A stretch of 40,853 bases of DNA, from positions 1 through 40,853 of the IMG/VR virus record IMGVR_UViG_3300033153_008173, one strand, 5' to 3'. The notes below the pieces were generated by a model that did not search any database, was not told where the DNA came from, and worked only from the letters and a program-made list of their open reading frames with translations. This stretch comes from a virus. The number at the start of each line of letters is the position of its first letter. Positions within the stretch are counted from its first letter, which is position 1. Of the stretch, positions 1 to 7,983 are shown one piece after another. The translations under genes and the position numbers were made by a program.

Positions 1-114
1 CAATACCCTATTCTCTGTCAGTTTTGATTTATAAAAGCCCTTAAAATCATCCACAATAAGATAATCAGATAACAATTGTGTCTTTGTTTTGCCAAACACA
101 TTGAGTTTTGAGTT
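1..114. repeat. Terminal overlap of a circular genome, left copy
   Basis: These 114 bases are identical to the last 114 bases of the window (40740-40853). Joining the two copies restores one continuous SbcC-like reading frame, so this is best read as the overlap left when a circular or circularly permuted genome was assembled. A true short terminal repeat inside a coding frame is less likely. Confidence 0.93.
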
Positions 115-1614
115 AAGTGATTCAATCTTTTTAGCCAGCCTGGAAGAATAAATTGCCAAGTCACTCGAACAATCTCCTATCCTCAAGTCAATATCGATCA
201 AACTGGCATCAACAATTTTTATCGCTGTTTCTATTTCCTTGATACTGATATCGAGTTTTGTCTTGATATCTGCCTCTGCTTTTTCAAGAATCGGTAAATT
301 TTCCTTTGCCTTGGCAACCATTTCAAGAGCCGGACATATTGTGCTTTCGCAGTCAGGATCAATTGACAACGAAATTTTCTCTTTACATTCCGCAACATCC
401 CTGGATGCCTGCATCAATGAAAAATCATTTTGTGCTGATTTAAGTTTACTGTTTAAGATAGAATGGTTGCTGTCAAAATCAAACTTTCTTGATTCAAGAT
501 AGTTTAATGTTGTTTTTAAACCATCAAGGATTGGATCATCCACCATTGATCTGATCTGCTTGGTTACAGCGTCAATACTGATATCCATTATTTTGATATC
601 TTTATCAAACCGGTCCTGTTCTTCTATCGAGCATTCAAAACAATCTGAGAAATATTTTTCCAATCTTCCAAGATTTTTTATCCTGGATGATGCTTTCAAG
701 ATTTTATTTTTGTCTGCCAGAATAGTATCAATTGATACTATATCCTTATCAAGTAAGGCTTTCTTTTTCATGAACGTATATGTTTCAAGCTCTATTTTTA
801 TTTTGATTTGACCCCGGTCATGCTTCAGTTTTTCAAGCTCAGATTCAAGTTCTTTTTTTCTGACGATATCAGCCTTTTGTTTTTCAGATTTAGCATTTAG
901 AACATTTATTCTTGTATCAAAACCTTTGATCGCTGTCTCTTGACGGCCAAGTGACAGCACATTACTGTCAATGTCCGCATTGATATCAATAAGCTGATCA
1001 TCAATATCATTAAATTTCAATAACTCATCCTGACAGGTTTCTATTTTTCCGGAAAGAACATCAAGTTTTTTGTTATTGTATGCAACTCCTTGTTTGCATT
1101 GCTTTTCATATTCAGCAAGCCTTTCAATTTGCAGAAATTCGACAAACAATTCTTTTATTTTTCCAGTTGTCATGGTTGAAAGATTGCCACTGCCCTGGGC
1201 GCAAAATACTGAATTATAAAAAAGAGTTTGTGAACCAAATTTTTCATTGATAAATTTATCGTATTCGGTATTTTTTCCATTAACAATAGACTCACCGTTT
1301 ACCAGGATAAACGCTTCGCTCCGATCAGAACCAGAGTCGATTTTCCAAATCAAATGGTATTCATCACCATCATAAATAAATTTATGCTCAACTCTGGAAT
1401 CTCTCAAAAAGAAATGATGTTTTAATGATCCTTTTCTTGATGCCAGGGTGCGGTATAGGCTCATTAATTCAAGGAAAGTCGTTTTTCCCTTTCCATTTGG
1501 CCCGGCCAATGCAACAAGCCCCGTTTTATTTCTTAGATCGAACTCTATTTCATCACGGCCCAAGCCTTTTTTGATTCCGATTGCGCCCCTAATAAACATT
1601 GAAATGTTTTTCAT
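1..1614 (-). CDS. sbcC: SbcC/Rad50-like SMC ATPase, N-terminal 538 codons (continues at 40739)
   Basis: This is the ATPase subunit of an SbcCD/Mre11-Rad50 type DNA-end processing complex. The start is the ATG at 1614, behind the SD GAAGGAGAG. Walker A is GPNGKGKTT at about residues 38-46, followed by a long charged coiled-coil region. A CFEC motif at residues 325-328 has the CxxC form of a Rad50 zinc hook; a second Cys pair lies at residues 422 and 427. The frame is open at base 1 and resumes at 40739 in the same phase. The joined gene is 2505 bp, 834 aa, and carries the ABC signature and Walker B in the part at the far end of the window. The SbcD-like nuclease lies upstream in the same operon and the helicase overlaps its stop. 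It has its own operator-bearing promoter just upstream. The split is only a result of where the circle was opened. Confidence 0.92.
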   Translation of the reverse strand, partial: MKNISMFIRGAIGIKKGLGRDEIEFDLRNKTGLVALAGPNGKGKTTFLELMSLYRTLASRKGSLKHHFFLRDSRVEHKFIYDGDEYHLIWKIDSGSDRSEAFILVNGESIVNGKNTEYDKFINEKFGSQTLFYNSVFCAQGSGNLSTMTTGKIKELFVEFLQIERLAEYEKQCKQGVAYNNKKLDVLSGKIETCQDELLKFNDIDDQLIDINADIDSNVLSLGRQETAIKGFDTRINVLNAKSEKQKADIVRKKELESELEKLKHDRGQIKIKIELETYTFMKKKALLDKDIVSIDTILADKNKILKASSRIKNLGRLEKYFSDCFECSIEEQDRFDKDIKIMDISIDAVTKQIRSMVDDPILDGLKTTLNYLESRKFDFDSNHSILNSKLKSAQNDFSLMQASRDVAECKEKISLSIDPDCESTICPALEMVAKAKENLPILEKAEADIKTKLDISIKEIETAIKIVDASLIDIDLRIGDCSSDLAIYSSRLAKKIESLNSKLNVFGKTKTQLLSDYLIVDDFKGFYKSKLTENRVL

Positions 1615-1632
1615 ATTCTCTCCTTCATATTA

Positions 1633-1677
1633 TTAATCATCTAATGATTAATAGCTTTGTTTTGGATTATTTGTCAA
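1633..1677 (-). promoter_or_regulatory. Promoter with palindromic operator upstream of sbcC
   Basis: On the minus strand, a -35 TTGACA (1677-1672) is followed after 18 bp by TATTAA (1653-1648). Overlapping the -10 is a perfect palindrome, TTAATCA-TCTAA-TGATTAA (1633-1651), ending 19 bp before the sbcC ATG. The same palindrome, at the same 19-bp distance from an ATG, lies upstream of the gene at 3365-4384. A protein bound here would cover the -10, so repression is the simplest reading. Confidence 0.72.
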
Positions 1678-1711
1678 GAGATATTATCTTTTAGTAAGCG
1701 TAATGAGATTT

Positions 1712-2065
1712 TTAATTATCCCACCAAAGCTTTCTTAATCTTTTTGTTTCATCGGACACATATACATAACCACCTTCTTTAAACTTTTTAGACTCAAGGA
1801 TATTGTGAAGTTTTAAGGTGTACTGATTTATTTGAGTGTTTGAAACCTCTGGCATATTGCCACGGTCTAACGGTATACCTATCCATATATCAAGGTTATC
1901 AGTTATTAGTTTAAGATCCATTGGGTTGCAATCATACTGTTCAATCACAGCATCATGTGCGGATCTTCTTTTGTCCTCGTGACTGCCATACATCCCTTGT
2001 GGGATACTCCACCAATCAATAACAGACTCAATATATTTTTTAACAGCTTTGATCTTTTCTTCCAT
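1712..2065 (-). CDS. Hypothetical protein between sbcD and sbcC
   Basis: A 117-aa protein that I do not recognise. The start ATG follows AGGGG at a normal distance. It is soluble in appearance, rich in Lys, Asp and Trp (WW near residues 18-19 and 114-115), with no signal peptide, membrane segment or Cys cluster. It lies 36 bp after the SbcD-like gene and about 100 bp before sbcC, in the same direction, so it is probably co-transcribed with the nuclease. A role near DNA-end processing is inferred from position only. Confidence 0.75.
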   Translation of the reverse strand: MEEKIKAVKKYIESVIDWWSIPQGMYGSHEDKRRSAHDAVIEQYDCNPMDLKLITDNLDIWIGIPLDRGNMPEVSNTQINQYTLKLHNILESKKFKEGGYVYVSDETKRLRKLWWDN

Positions 2066-2100
2066 TATTTACCCCTAAATTCATTAAAGTATTTATATTG

Positions 2101-3363
2101 TTAAATTGATTGAGGTTTCCAAGGTTCTTTGTCTAAAGCCTCAATTGCCTTGGCTTTCTCTATGATACCATACGAAAGTTTTTCACCTCTTAATTCTGCC
2201 ATGGCTTCAATTTTCCCATGCAACGTATCAGCTTCAAGGACTCGTTTAGCTCTCACAGTTTCTCGCGGCTTTCTGATTATGGATAGTTTTAAATCCTTCG
2301 CACCTGCAGAAAAAAAACAGCGCTCAATCTCAGATTGATTAATATTGTTCGCATCATCTTGCCACATTGTTAAAACCATTTTCACGTGACAGCCAAGATA
2401 TAGGTCAACCTGAAAATCTTTCATTGACTCAATATAATCAAGGATGGGGATGTCTTGACTATTGTCCGTAAAATCAATTTTTATATTTACCATTTGTCTC
2501 GCAGGTGTTTTTATGAAAACAGATTCAATAAGACATGGCTCATAGTCGTCAGTATTTGCATTTATCATTTGATCTATCTCATGGACATAAAACCCTTTCG
2601 CCTCAGTCTCTCCGTAGTTCATCCTGGTTGGTGAACCGGAATAATATACACCATCGCCCATGGCCTGAGCTTTGTGAATATGCCCATAGCAAACTAAATC
2701 AGCATTTAAGGTTTTTAACTGGGCCTTTGATACCTCGATATCATGACCTATTAACTGTTGAGTCTCGGATATAAAAGCGCCACCTATTTGCCCGTGACCA
2801 TTTGCTATGCGCGGTACATCATTAAATAATTTCGCCTTGTGTCCGAACGCAGCGAACATGTTTCCCATTGCATCACCGATAGCATTTTCAGTATCTTCAA
2901 TGGAAAGATCATTTATAAAATATTGTTTGGTCGGTTGCGGGATCTGAGTTAGAATGAACGATGGCTTAAAAGCTTCAGGAAAAGATCTGGCTCCCAATTC
3001 ATCTAATAGATGCCACTCATAATAATTTCTTTCATAGAAATATTGCCCCGGAATATCAGATACCAAGACAGGATATTTGCCCTTGCATTCCCTGAGAGCA
3101 AGAGCCGCCTTTCCGTCATGAGATGGTGTCCCGATAACAATAGCAACCGGAGCTACCTCTAACATTGAATTGATAATATTTAGTATCGTCCTGGACGAAC
3201 GAGAATCGAAATTAAGACTTCTCGAATCTGTTATATCGCCAGAAATACAGATCAAATCCGGCTTTTCATGGACTGCACACCCCAAAATAAATGCCACGCA
3301 TTTCTCAATTTCATCATGATCTTTTTCTCTGAAATGCCAATCTGCCGTGTGTAAAATCTTCAT
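2101..3363 (-). CDS. sbcD: SbcD/Mre11-like metallophosphoesterase nuclease subunit
   Basis: A 420-aa partner nuclease of the SbcC/Rad50-like ATPase. The calcineurin-like metal-binding motifs are visible in order: ADWH (D8, H10), GDITD (42-46), a GTPSHD block near 78-83 in place of the usual GNHD, an NGHG block near 190, and CYGHIH near 226-231. The family cleaves DNA ends and hairpins with Mn2+. The start follows AAGGAG, and the gene begins one base after the stop of the upstream gene. The Asn-to-Thr/Ser change in the third motif is a real difference from the textbook consensus, but its His-Asp pair is kept. Confidence 0.88.
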   Translation of the reverse strand: MKILHTADWHFREKDHDEIEKCVAFILGCAVHEKPDLICISGDITDSRSLNFDSRSSRTILNIINSMLEVAPVAIVIGTPSHDGKAALALRECKGKYPVLVSDIPGQYFYERNYYEWHLLDELGARSFPEAFKPSFILTQIPQPTKQYFINDLSIEDTENAIGDAMGNMFAAFGHKAKLFNDVPRIANGHGQIGGAFISETQQLIGHDIEVSKAQLKTLNADLVCYGHIHKAQAMGDGVYYSGSPTRMNYGETEAKGFYVHEIDQMINANTDDYEPCLIESVFIKTPARQMVNIKIDFTDNSQDIPILDYIESMKDFQVDLYLGCHVKMVLTMWQDDANNINQSEIERCFFSAGAKDLKLSIIRKPRETVRAKRVLEADTLHGKIEAMAELRGEKLSYGIIEKAKAIEALDKEPWKPQSI

Positions 3364-3364
3364 A

Positions 3365-4384
3365 TTATTTTTTCTCCTTTTCTTCTTTAAGCCATCCGAA
3401 AAAATCGTCCCGCCATTGCTGTTCAGCTTTTACGATGCCACCTTTCGCCTGTTTGTCATAATGTTCGAAATCTTGTCCGCAATCATCACACATCTTTTTT
3501 AATACCTTGACCTGTTCATCAACCGGGATGTTTTGGAAATCCACAAGATTGCTATTTCCATCGCTTTTATCTGGCTTGAATTTGCTTTTTTCCGGTCCTG
3601 AATCTGGTTCAGGTTCATCAACTGGGATATCAATAACTTCATTATTGTTATGTTCAATGTGTGCTATTTGCCCGGTGTCTTTAACTCCTCCATATATCAT
3701 GTGCTGAGAATCGGACAGCGATCCCATTAAAGCCTTTCTAACGTCTGGATGGTTCGGGTTCAATGCATAATGGACCATGACAAAATTAATTCCAAGCACA
3801 TCATTTTTATTACTGTACTGGCTTTGTAATCCAAGAACGAATCTTATAACCCTGGCCTTTGCTCCTGACTCAACCAGCATGAGTTTATTTTTTCGCTTTT
3901 GGATTATATCACGCCGGACCATGGCGCCAACATATTCCGATTCATTCTGATAGTCTTTATAGGGCCACTTCCTTTTATCGCCTTTTTTCCATCCATTTGT
4001 GTATTGGTCGGTTAATTCCATTTCGATTATCTCAAGATCAATATCTTTTTCAGCTTTGTGAAAATATATTTTACCATCAGCCTTTCTAACTCCACCCACG
4101 GCACGGAAAGAACAATATAGTCTATCGTTCATGAGATCTGTCCGACAGGTATCAATTGCAGACCACTCCATAGCGGATGCGAGGGCCAGCCTCAATAGTC
4201 CATTGTAATGTATCCTATGCTTCCCCTGTGCCGAATAAACTTCGTCCTCTCTCAGCCTAACAATTTCAATAATCGGCTGATAATAACTGTTGGATTGATC
4301 CATGATTGGTGACGGGAGGAAAAGAAAAGAACCCTTTTTCCTTTCCTCTTCCAGTTTTTGCTTAATTTCTTTGTAATCTGACAT
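3365..4384 (-). CDS. Putative phage recombination protein (SSAP-like)
   Basis: A 339-aa protein, first gene of the DNA-metabolism operon and directly upstream of sbcD. The stretch around residues 180-215 (RVIRFVLGLQSQYS, then an Asn-Pro-Asn-His-Pro-Asp-Val-Arg block) resembles the core of phage proteins annotated as RecT/Rad52-like or single-strand-annealing helpers, which often have LGLxxxYT followed by a DPxVR-like segment. The C-terminal 90 residues are acidic and Lys-rich and look disordered (around 245-275 rich in P, D, E, S). Annealing recombinases often sit beside exonuclease genes, as here. I cannot confirm the family without a profile search; a generic DNA-binding protein is the alternative. 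Confidence 0.45.
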   Translation of the reverse strand: MSDYKEIKQKLEEERKKGSFLFLPSPIMDQSNSYYQPIIEIVRLREDEVYSAQGKHRIHYNGLLRLALASAMEWSAIDTCRTDLMNDRLYCSFRAVGGVRKADGKIYFHKAEKDIDLEIIEMELTDQYTNGWKKGDKRKWPYKDYQNESEYVGAMVRRDIIQKRKNKLMLVESGAKARVIRFVLGLQSQYSNKNDVLGINFVMVHYALNPNHPDVRKALMGSLSDSQHMIYGGVKDTGQIAHIEHNNNEVIDIPVDEPEPDSGPEKSKFKPDKSDGNSNLVDFQNIPVDEQVKVLKKMCDDCGQDFEHYDKQAKGGIVKAEQQWRDDFFGWLKEEKEKK

Positions 4385-4402
4385 GCCACACTCCTTTTAT
4401 AG

Positions 4403-4446
4403 TTAATCATGTTGTGATTAATATATTAATTATTTTGGTGTGTCAA
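4403..4446 (-). promoter_or_regulatory. Promoter with palindromic operator for the recombination operon
   Basis: Minus strand: TTGACA (4446-4441), 17-bp spacer, TATTAA (4423-4418). The palindrome TTAATCA-TGTTG-TGATTAA (4403-4421) overlaps the -10 and ends 19 bp before the ATG at 4384. It is the twin of the site at 1633-1651, with identical arms and a different 5-bp centre. That pattern is expected for an operator rather than for chance sequence. Confidence 0.75.
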
Positions 4447-4562
4447 CTATTTTTATTAAAAATGTATTGATTTTGTTTTTGTTTTGTATTATCCATCTAT
4501 GGAGTAATTAAACATTTCAATATATAATCAGCAATGAACAAAAAGGCGTGGAACAAGAGAAA

Positions 4563-5285
4563 ATGAAAAAATATCTATCATTCGGAGGCGGTGTCAACAG
4601 TGTTTCAATGATGTTGATGCTACTCGACCAGGGCGATGAATTTGAAGCAATTTTTGTGGATCATGGCACAGATTGGCCCGAAACTTATGAATATTTTGAA
4701 ATGTTTCAGGGGTGGCTTAAAGATCATGGGCATAATCTTATTACGGTTTTAAAACCAAATGTTGAAGGAATTGCAAATCTTTATAATTTTTATTGGGAAA
4801 AACAATGGGTCCCATCTTTTATGGCCAGAATATGTACCGATAAATTTAAGATCCGGCCCATTCACAAGCATGTCGAAAAACCTTGTTTTATGCTTTTAGG
4901 TATAGATTTCGGAGAAATTAAAAGGGCCAAGATATCAACAAACAAGGGGATTGAAAACAGATATCCTTTAATTGAGCATGAAATTGACCGGGATGGATGT
5001 AAGAAAATAATTGCTGATCACGGGTTGCCAGTCCCAATGAAATCAGGTTGCTACATTTGCCCATTCCAACGAATTGGACAATGGATAGAGCTTAGGAAAA
5101 TCCATCCTGAATTATTCTGCAAAGCTGAACAACTTGAAATAAGAAATATGGATTACAGAAGATCAATTGGTAAAAAGGCATTCACCTTGAACAACAGCGG
5201 GAAAAAGTTGAAATCGGTGATTCAAGAGGACCAAATGCACCTGTTTGAACAGGACAATTACCCACCGTGTCAGTGTGGGTTGTGA
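4563..5285 (+). CDS. PP-loop ATPase, PAPS-reductase-like family
   Basis: A 240-aa protein of the adenine-nucleotide alpha-hydrolase superfamily. The PP-loop is SFGGGVNS (residues 6-13), followed by FVDHGTDWPETYE (31-43) and a RICTDKFKIRP segment (C91), all typical of phage phosphoadenosine-phosphosulfate-reductase-like proteins. Extra cysteines at C163/C166 (CYIC) and C236/C238 (CQC at the C-terminus) could hold an Fe-S cluster or metal. Family members activate a substrate as an adenylate, in sulfur assimilation, tRNA thiolation or DNA phosphorothioation (DndC). Which of these applies cannot be told here. I chose the ATG at 4563; a GTG at 4548 is in frame but has no usable SD. It is the first gene of a plus-strand operon. 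Confidence 0.8.
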   Translation: MKKYLSFGGGVNSVSMMLMLLDQGDEFEAIFVDHGTDWPETYEYFEMFQGWLKDHGHNLITVLKPNVEGIANLYNFYWEKQWVPSFMARICTDKFKIRPIHKHVEKPCFMLLGIDFGEIKRAKISTNKGIENRYPLIEHEIDRDGCKKIIADHGLPVPMKSGCYICPFQRIGQWIELRKIHPELFCKAEQLEIRNMDYRRSIGKKAFTLNNSGKKLKSVIQEDQMHLFEQDNYPPCQCGL

Positions 5286-5329
5286 AACATGAACAATAAT
5301 TCAGACAACTTTATAAAAGATAAAGGCTC

Positions 5330-5641
5330 ATGAAAAAAGAAACAAAAATAGACATATACTTCTCAGCACTCCCAAATGATGATCTGGAAATATTAGGGTC
5401 TTTTATTGTTGGGGAATCATGGGAGAGAATAAAACGATTAAACTTATGTAAACCCAAGAAAAGCGACAAGAACATTGTCATAATTGATCTTAAAGAAAGA
5501 AACGGAGACATTACCGACACTGAATTTGTTTCTTTAGGAACTGCAAAATGGTTGATCGGAAAATTTTGGAATGTGCCAGAAGCCGTAAAAGGATTAGAAA
5601 AAATGGTGTCTGCCGCGAAGATTCAGCAGGCAGGGTTATGA
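5330..5641 (+). CDS. Hypothetical protein
   Basis: A 103-aa protein that I do not recognise. The start ATG follows AAAGG. It is Lys-rich, with no membrane segment or Cys cluster. It lies between the PP-loop ATPase and the endolysin candidate in one plus-strand operon. The 44-bp gap before it holds a 14-codon frame (5289-5333) whose stop overlaps this ATG as ATGA; I do not claim that peptide as a gene. Confidence 0.65.
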   Translation: MKKETKIDIYFSALPNDDLEILGSFIVGESWERIKRLNLCKPKKSDKNIVIIDLKERNGDITDTEFVSLGTAKWLIGKFWNVPEAVKGLEKMVSAAKIQQAGL

Positions 5642-5669
5642 TGTAAAACATTTAATAAGGAGAAAAACA

Positions 5670-6170
5670 ATGGCAATAATAAACGGTGTTTATATGAAAA
5701 ATTTCTCACACAAAGAAATACCAATCAACAAAGCAAAATTTATAGACAAAGATATATTAATAGACGTACAGGCATATAGAAATATTCTTGGATGTCCGTT
5801 TCGAATCTCGTTAGCAGACGGCGCTTTAATTAGATTTGATGGCCGCAAAACGTCAGAGCACCATGTAATAATAGATTCTATTTCCGGAAAGACAACCAAA
5901 CTATCAAGGGCAATTGATGGGTTCCCGGATTGCAATATCTTTGAGGCATGGACGAAAGCACTTTCATCTAATCTGTTCCGTGGGATAGGTGTTTATTTCG
6001 ACACAAACAATAATTATGGTAGGCCACAACCAATGTTGCATCTTGATCTAAGGTCGCTGTCTTTGATCTGGTATAGGGATGACGGAGAATATTTTTATCC
6101 TCATAAAGATAAAAACTTTTTTAATAATTTAAGAACTTTAATGAATCTACATACTATTATGAAAGGATAA
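5670..6170 (+). CDS. Peptidase M15-like endolysin candidate
   Basis: A 166-aa protein, the best candidate for the lysis enzyme. In M15/DUF882-type D-Ala carboxypeptidase endolysins the zinc ligands lie in SxHxxGxAxD and a later HxD. Here SEHH (62-65) and AID (81-83) would form the first motif with an insertion between its halves. GIGVYFD (105-111) and HLDLR (124-128), then a Trp, match the C-terminal block. The start follows AAGGAG. There is no signal peptide, so a holin would be needed; small TM proteins are encoded elsewhere in the genome. The insertion in the first motif is unusual and leaves some doubt about activity. Confidence 0.6.
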   Translation: MAIINGVYMKNFSHKEIPINKAKFIDKDILIDVQAYRNILGCPFRISLADGALIRFDGRKTSEHHVIIDSISGKTTKLSRAIDGFPDCNIFEAWTKALSSNLFRGIGVYFDTNNNYGRPQPMLHLDLRSLSLIWYRDDGEYFYPHKDKNFFNNLRTLMNLHTIMKG

Positions 6171-6172
6171 TC

Positions 6173-6397
6173 ATGCAAGAAAGTATATTAAAGTTTGAAA
6201 TCAGAACAAGGCTGTCATTGAATATATCTGAATTTTGCAAAGAACATGGAATCAGCAGGTCTACTGTATCCGGTTGGATAAATAAAAAGAGGCATATTTC
6301 ATCAAGGCACATAAGGACTTTGAAGTTTCTTGGAATATCTCAGGACGCTTTAGAGGCCCCATATAAGAAAATAAATAAGCTACAATTAAAACAATGA
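6173..6397 (+). CDS. Small helix-turn-helix DNA-binding protein
   Basis: A 74-aa protein with an HTH at about residues 16-40: FCKEHGISRSTVSGWINKK has the turn Gly, small residues and recognition-helix pattern of Cro/C1-type regulators. The basic segment KKRHISSRHIR follows. The start is 2 bp after the endolysin stop, behind AAAGGA. Its stop codon lies in the 6-nt loop of a perfect inverted repeat. It is one of two HTH proteins in the genome that could bind the palindromes at 1633 and 4403. Confidence 0.75.
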   Translation: MQESILKFEIRTRLSLNISEFCKEHGISRSTVSGWINKKRHISSRHIRTLKFLGISQDALEAPYKKINKLQLKQ

Positions 6398-6415
6398 TTT
6401 TAATTGTAGCTTATT
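6374..6415. terminator. Bidirectional terminator, perfect 18-bp inverted repeat
   Basis: The arm AATAAGCTACAATTAAAA (6374-6391) pairs without mismatch with 6398-6415 across the 6-nt loop CAATGA. It lies between two convergent genes: the HTH gene stop is in the loop, and the late-operon gene ends at 6432. The A/T-rich arm bases supply a U-run in both directions. The stem has few G/C pairs, but its length makes termination in both directions likely. Confidence 0.8.
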
Positions 6416-6431
6416 GGCTATTATTATAATT

Positions 6432-6833
6432 TTATTTCAACAATTCGATAGTAATCTTTTCAAAAATAATCTCACATTTATTTATGAGCGCATCGAGTTT
6501 TAAAGTATCCGTAGGCTTTTCCCTTATTGCATTAAAAATAGTATCGATTTTATCTTTAGCACTCTGGACTGTATCCAGCTTCATGTCTGATATATTCTGT
6601 TCGGCTTTAATGTCGAATGACCTACTCTTTTCAGAACTCTTAGCCGTTATATAATCAGGATTTAAAACAACTTCTGATCCATTATAAATATGAGAATAAA
6701 AACCATATTCAAATTTAAACCCTGCTTTGTTTTCGATCCCATGAACCCATGTCAAGCCGGATGGATCTTTCTTTTTCCTATTTCCGGCATAGACAATGCT
6801 ATTTTTTGTATCAATATATATTCCGATACCCAT
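6432..6833 (-). CDS. Last late gene, possible tail fibre assembly protein
   Basis: A 133-aa protein. The ATG at 6833 is chosen because AAGGAGG lies just upstream and the preceding gene's TAA overlaps it as TAATG; an in-frame codon at 6854 has no such support. I do not recognise the sequence. The N-terminus GIGIYIDTKNSIVY and the Lys/Asp-rich helical C-terminus give no family. Its place directly after the tail fibre at the end of the late operon is where contractile-tail phages often keep a fibre chaperone, which is inference only. Confidence 0.6.
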   Translation of the reverse strand: MGIGIYIDTKNSIVYAGNRKKKDPSGLTWVHGIENKAGFKFEYGFYSHIYNGSEVVLNPDYITAKSSEKSRSFDIKAEQNISDMKLDTVQSAKDKIDTIFNAIREKPTDTLKLDALINKCEIIFEKITIELLK

Positions 6834-7972
6834 TAAGACACCTCCTTGGCACAATCAAACCAACCCTCAGTTTTAATTGTAATACTATTTAATGTAACAT
6901 CCGTTGAAATTTTATATTTTAATTGTGAATTTGAATCAACATGGAAAATCCAAAGATCGCCAAGCTGAAAAGCACCGGCCCCGCCATTTGATAATTTATG
7001 ATCATTGACCCTATTTCCACCTACATCAGCAATTGTTATAATAATAACAGTTGATCCGGTAGCCGCGCCAAGGATATTCATCTTTGCCATTTGATTTTTT
7101 GGCACAGATATTGTCCCGGTTTCGTACGTGTCATTTGTCAGTGTGCTATCAAATACGTCTGTTAAGCTCGAAAGATATTCCACGAAATCATTATCATGAT
7201 GCTTAAACGCTACGATGTTACTTGACCCATCTGTTTTTATACTCAAGCGACGTCTATACCAAGTGTAGTCAGTCGCGTCCGCTAAGAGATTGGCAGCGTT
7301 TGACCCTTCCGTATCCCATCCGGCATCGAGCGTACCATCGTCTTTCCCTATGATATAATAATCATAGATAGTACTTGCCGAAAGGGTTAAGCCAGACGGA
7401 AAACCGCCTTGATTATTGCCTTCCACCCAGTTGGCATCGATTTGTTTTACAGGAGGCGTATCATCTGAGAATAATTTAAAGTTACCGGCTCCATCAGCAA
7501 GACCAATGGCCCCGGCTGTTAGATTAATATCATGGTCTGAATCGGTTCCGTTCGATAAAATGAAACCATTTAAAAACCCCCTTGATAATCCACTCTCACC
7601 AAAAATTGATGAGGCAGTCACCCATGTTCCGGTGCTATCGCCTACAGGATCAACTATGGTGCTGGCCGGACCGTTTGCAATTTTACATATATAAAAGTCG
7701 CTATCAGATCCTTTTACGCCAGCGCCTATTTCGTAATCTGGTCCTTCCGGGTCAGTACCATCCCAATCCAAAAATGGACCCTTCGAGTTCAATTCAACGC
7801 CCAGAGCCGACAAATATCTAAATAGCTGATTGAATTGAATCCTCTGTGGAAATGGTCCGCCTGGAGTAGAATATGATATAGGCCACAATTCTTCAATGTC
7901 AAGGCCACCAAGCCCAACATCGCCAGACTCCGCATATTTTTGCTTTATAATTCCGTCCGCATCTCTTGACAT
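6833..7972 (-). CDS. Tail fibre-like protein
   Basis: A 379-aa protein at the distal end of the baseplate cluster. The N-terminal 60 residues (IEELWPISYSTPGGPFPQRIQFNQLFRYLSAL in two parts) are proline/aromatic-rich, as in fibre attachment domains. The rest is rich in Gly, Asp, Thr and Ser with beta-type repeats. The order DUF2612 protein, fibre, small chaperone fits contractile-tail phages. It probably binds the host surface. No enzymatic motif is seen. Confidence 0.65.
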   Translation of the reverse strand: MSRDADGIIKQKYAESGDVGLGGLDIEELWPISYSTPGGPFPQRIQFNQLFRYLSALGVELNSKGPFLDWDGTDPEGPDYEIGAGVKGSDSDFYICKIANGPASTIVDPVGDSTGTWVTASSIFGESGLSRGFLNGFILSNGTDSDHDINLTAGAIGLADGAGNFKLFSDDTPPVKQIDANWVEGNNQGGFPSGLTLSASTIYDYYIIGKDDGTLDAGWDTEGSNAANLLADATDYTWYRRRLSIKTDGSSNIVAFKHHDNDFVEYLSSLTDVFDSTLTNDTYETGTISVPKNQMAKMNILGAATGSTVIIITIADVGGNRVNDHKLSNGGAGAFQLGDLWIFHVDSNSQLKYKISTDVTLNSITIKTEGWFDCAKEVS

Positions 7973-7983
7973 TTATATCTCCT

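Noticed and set aside
1-114. Direct terminal repeat as a packaging signal
   Set aside because: It lies inside sbcC and restores the frame when joined, which fits an assembly overlap of a circle better than a functional terminal repeat.
5283-5333. UGA readthrough of the PP-loop ATPase into a 15-codon extension
   Set aside because: The family is expected to end near the CQCGL, the extension has no similarity, and a short open stretch is likely by chance.
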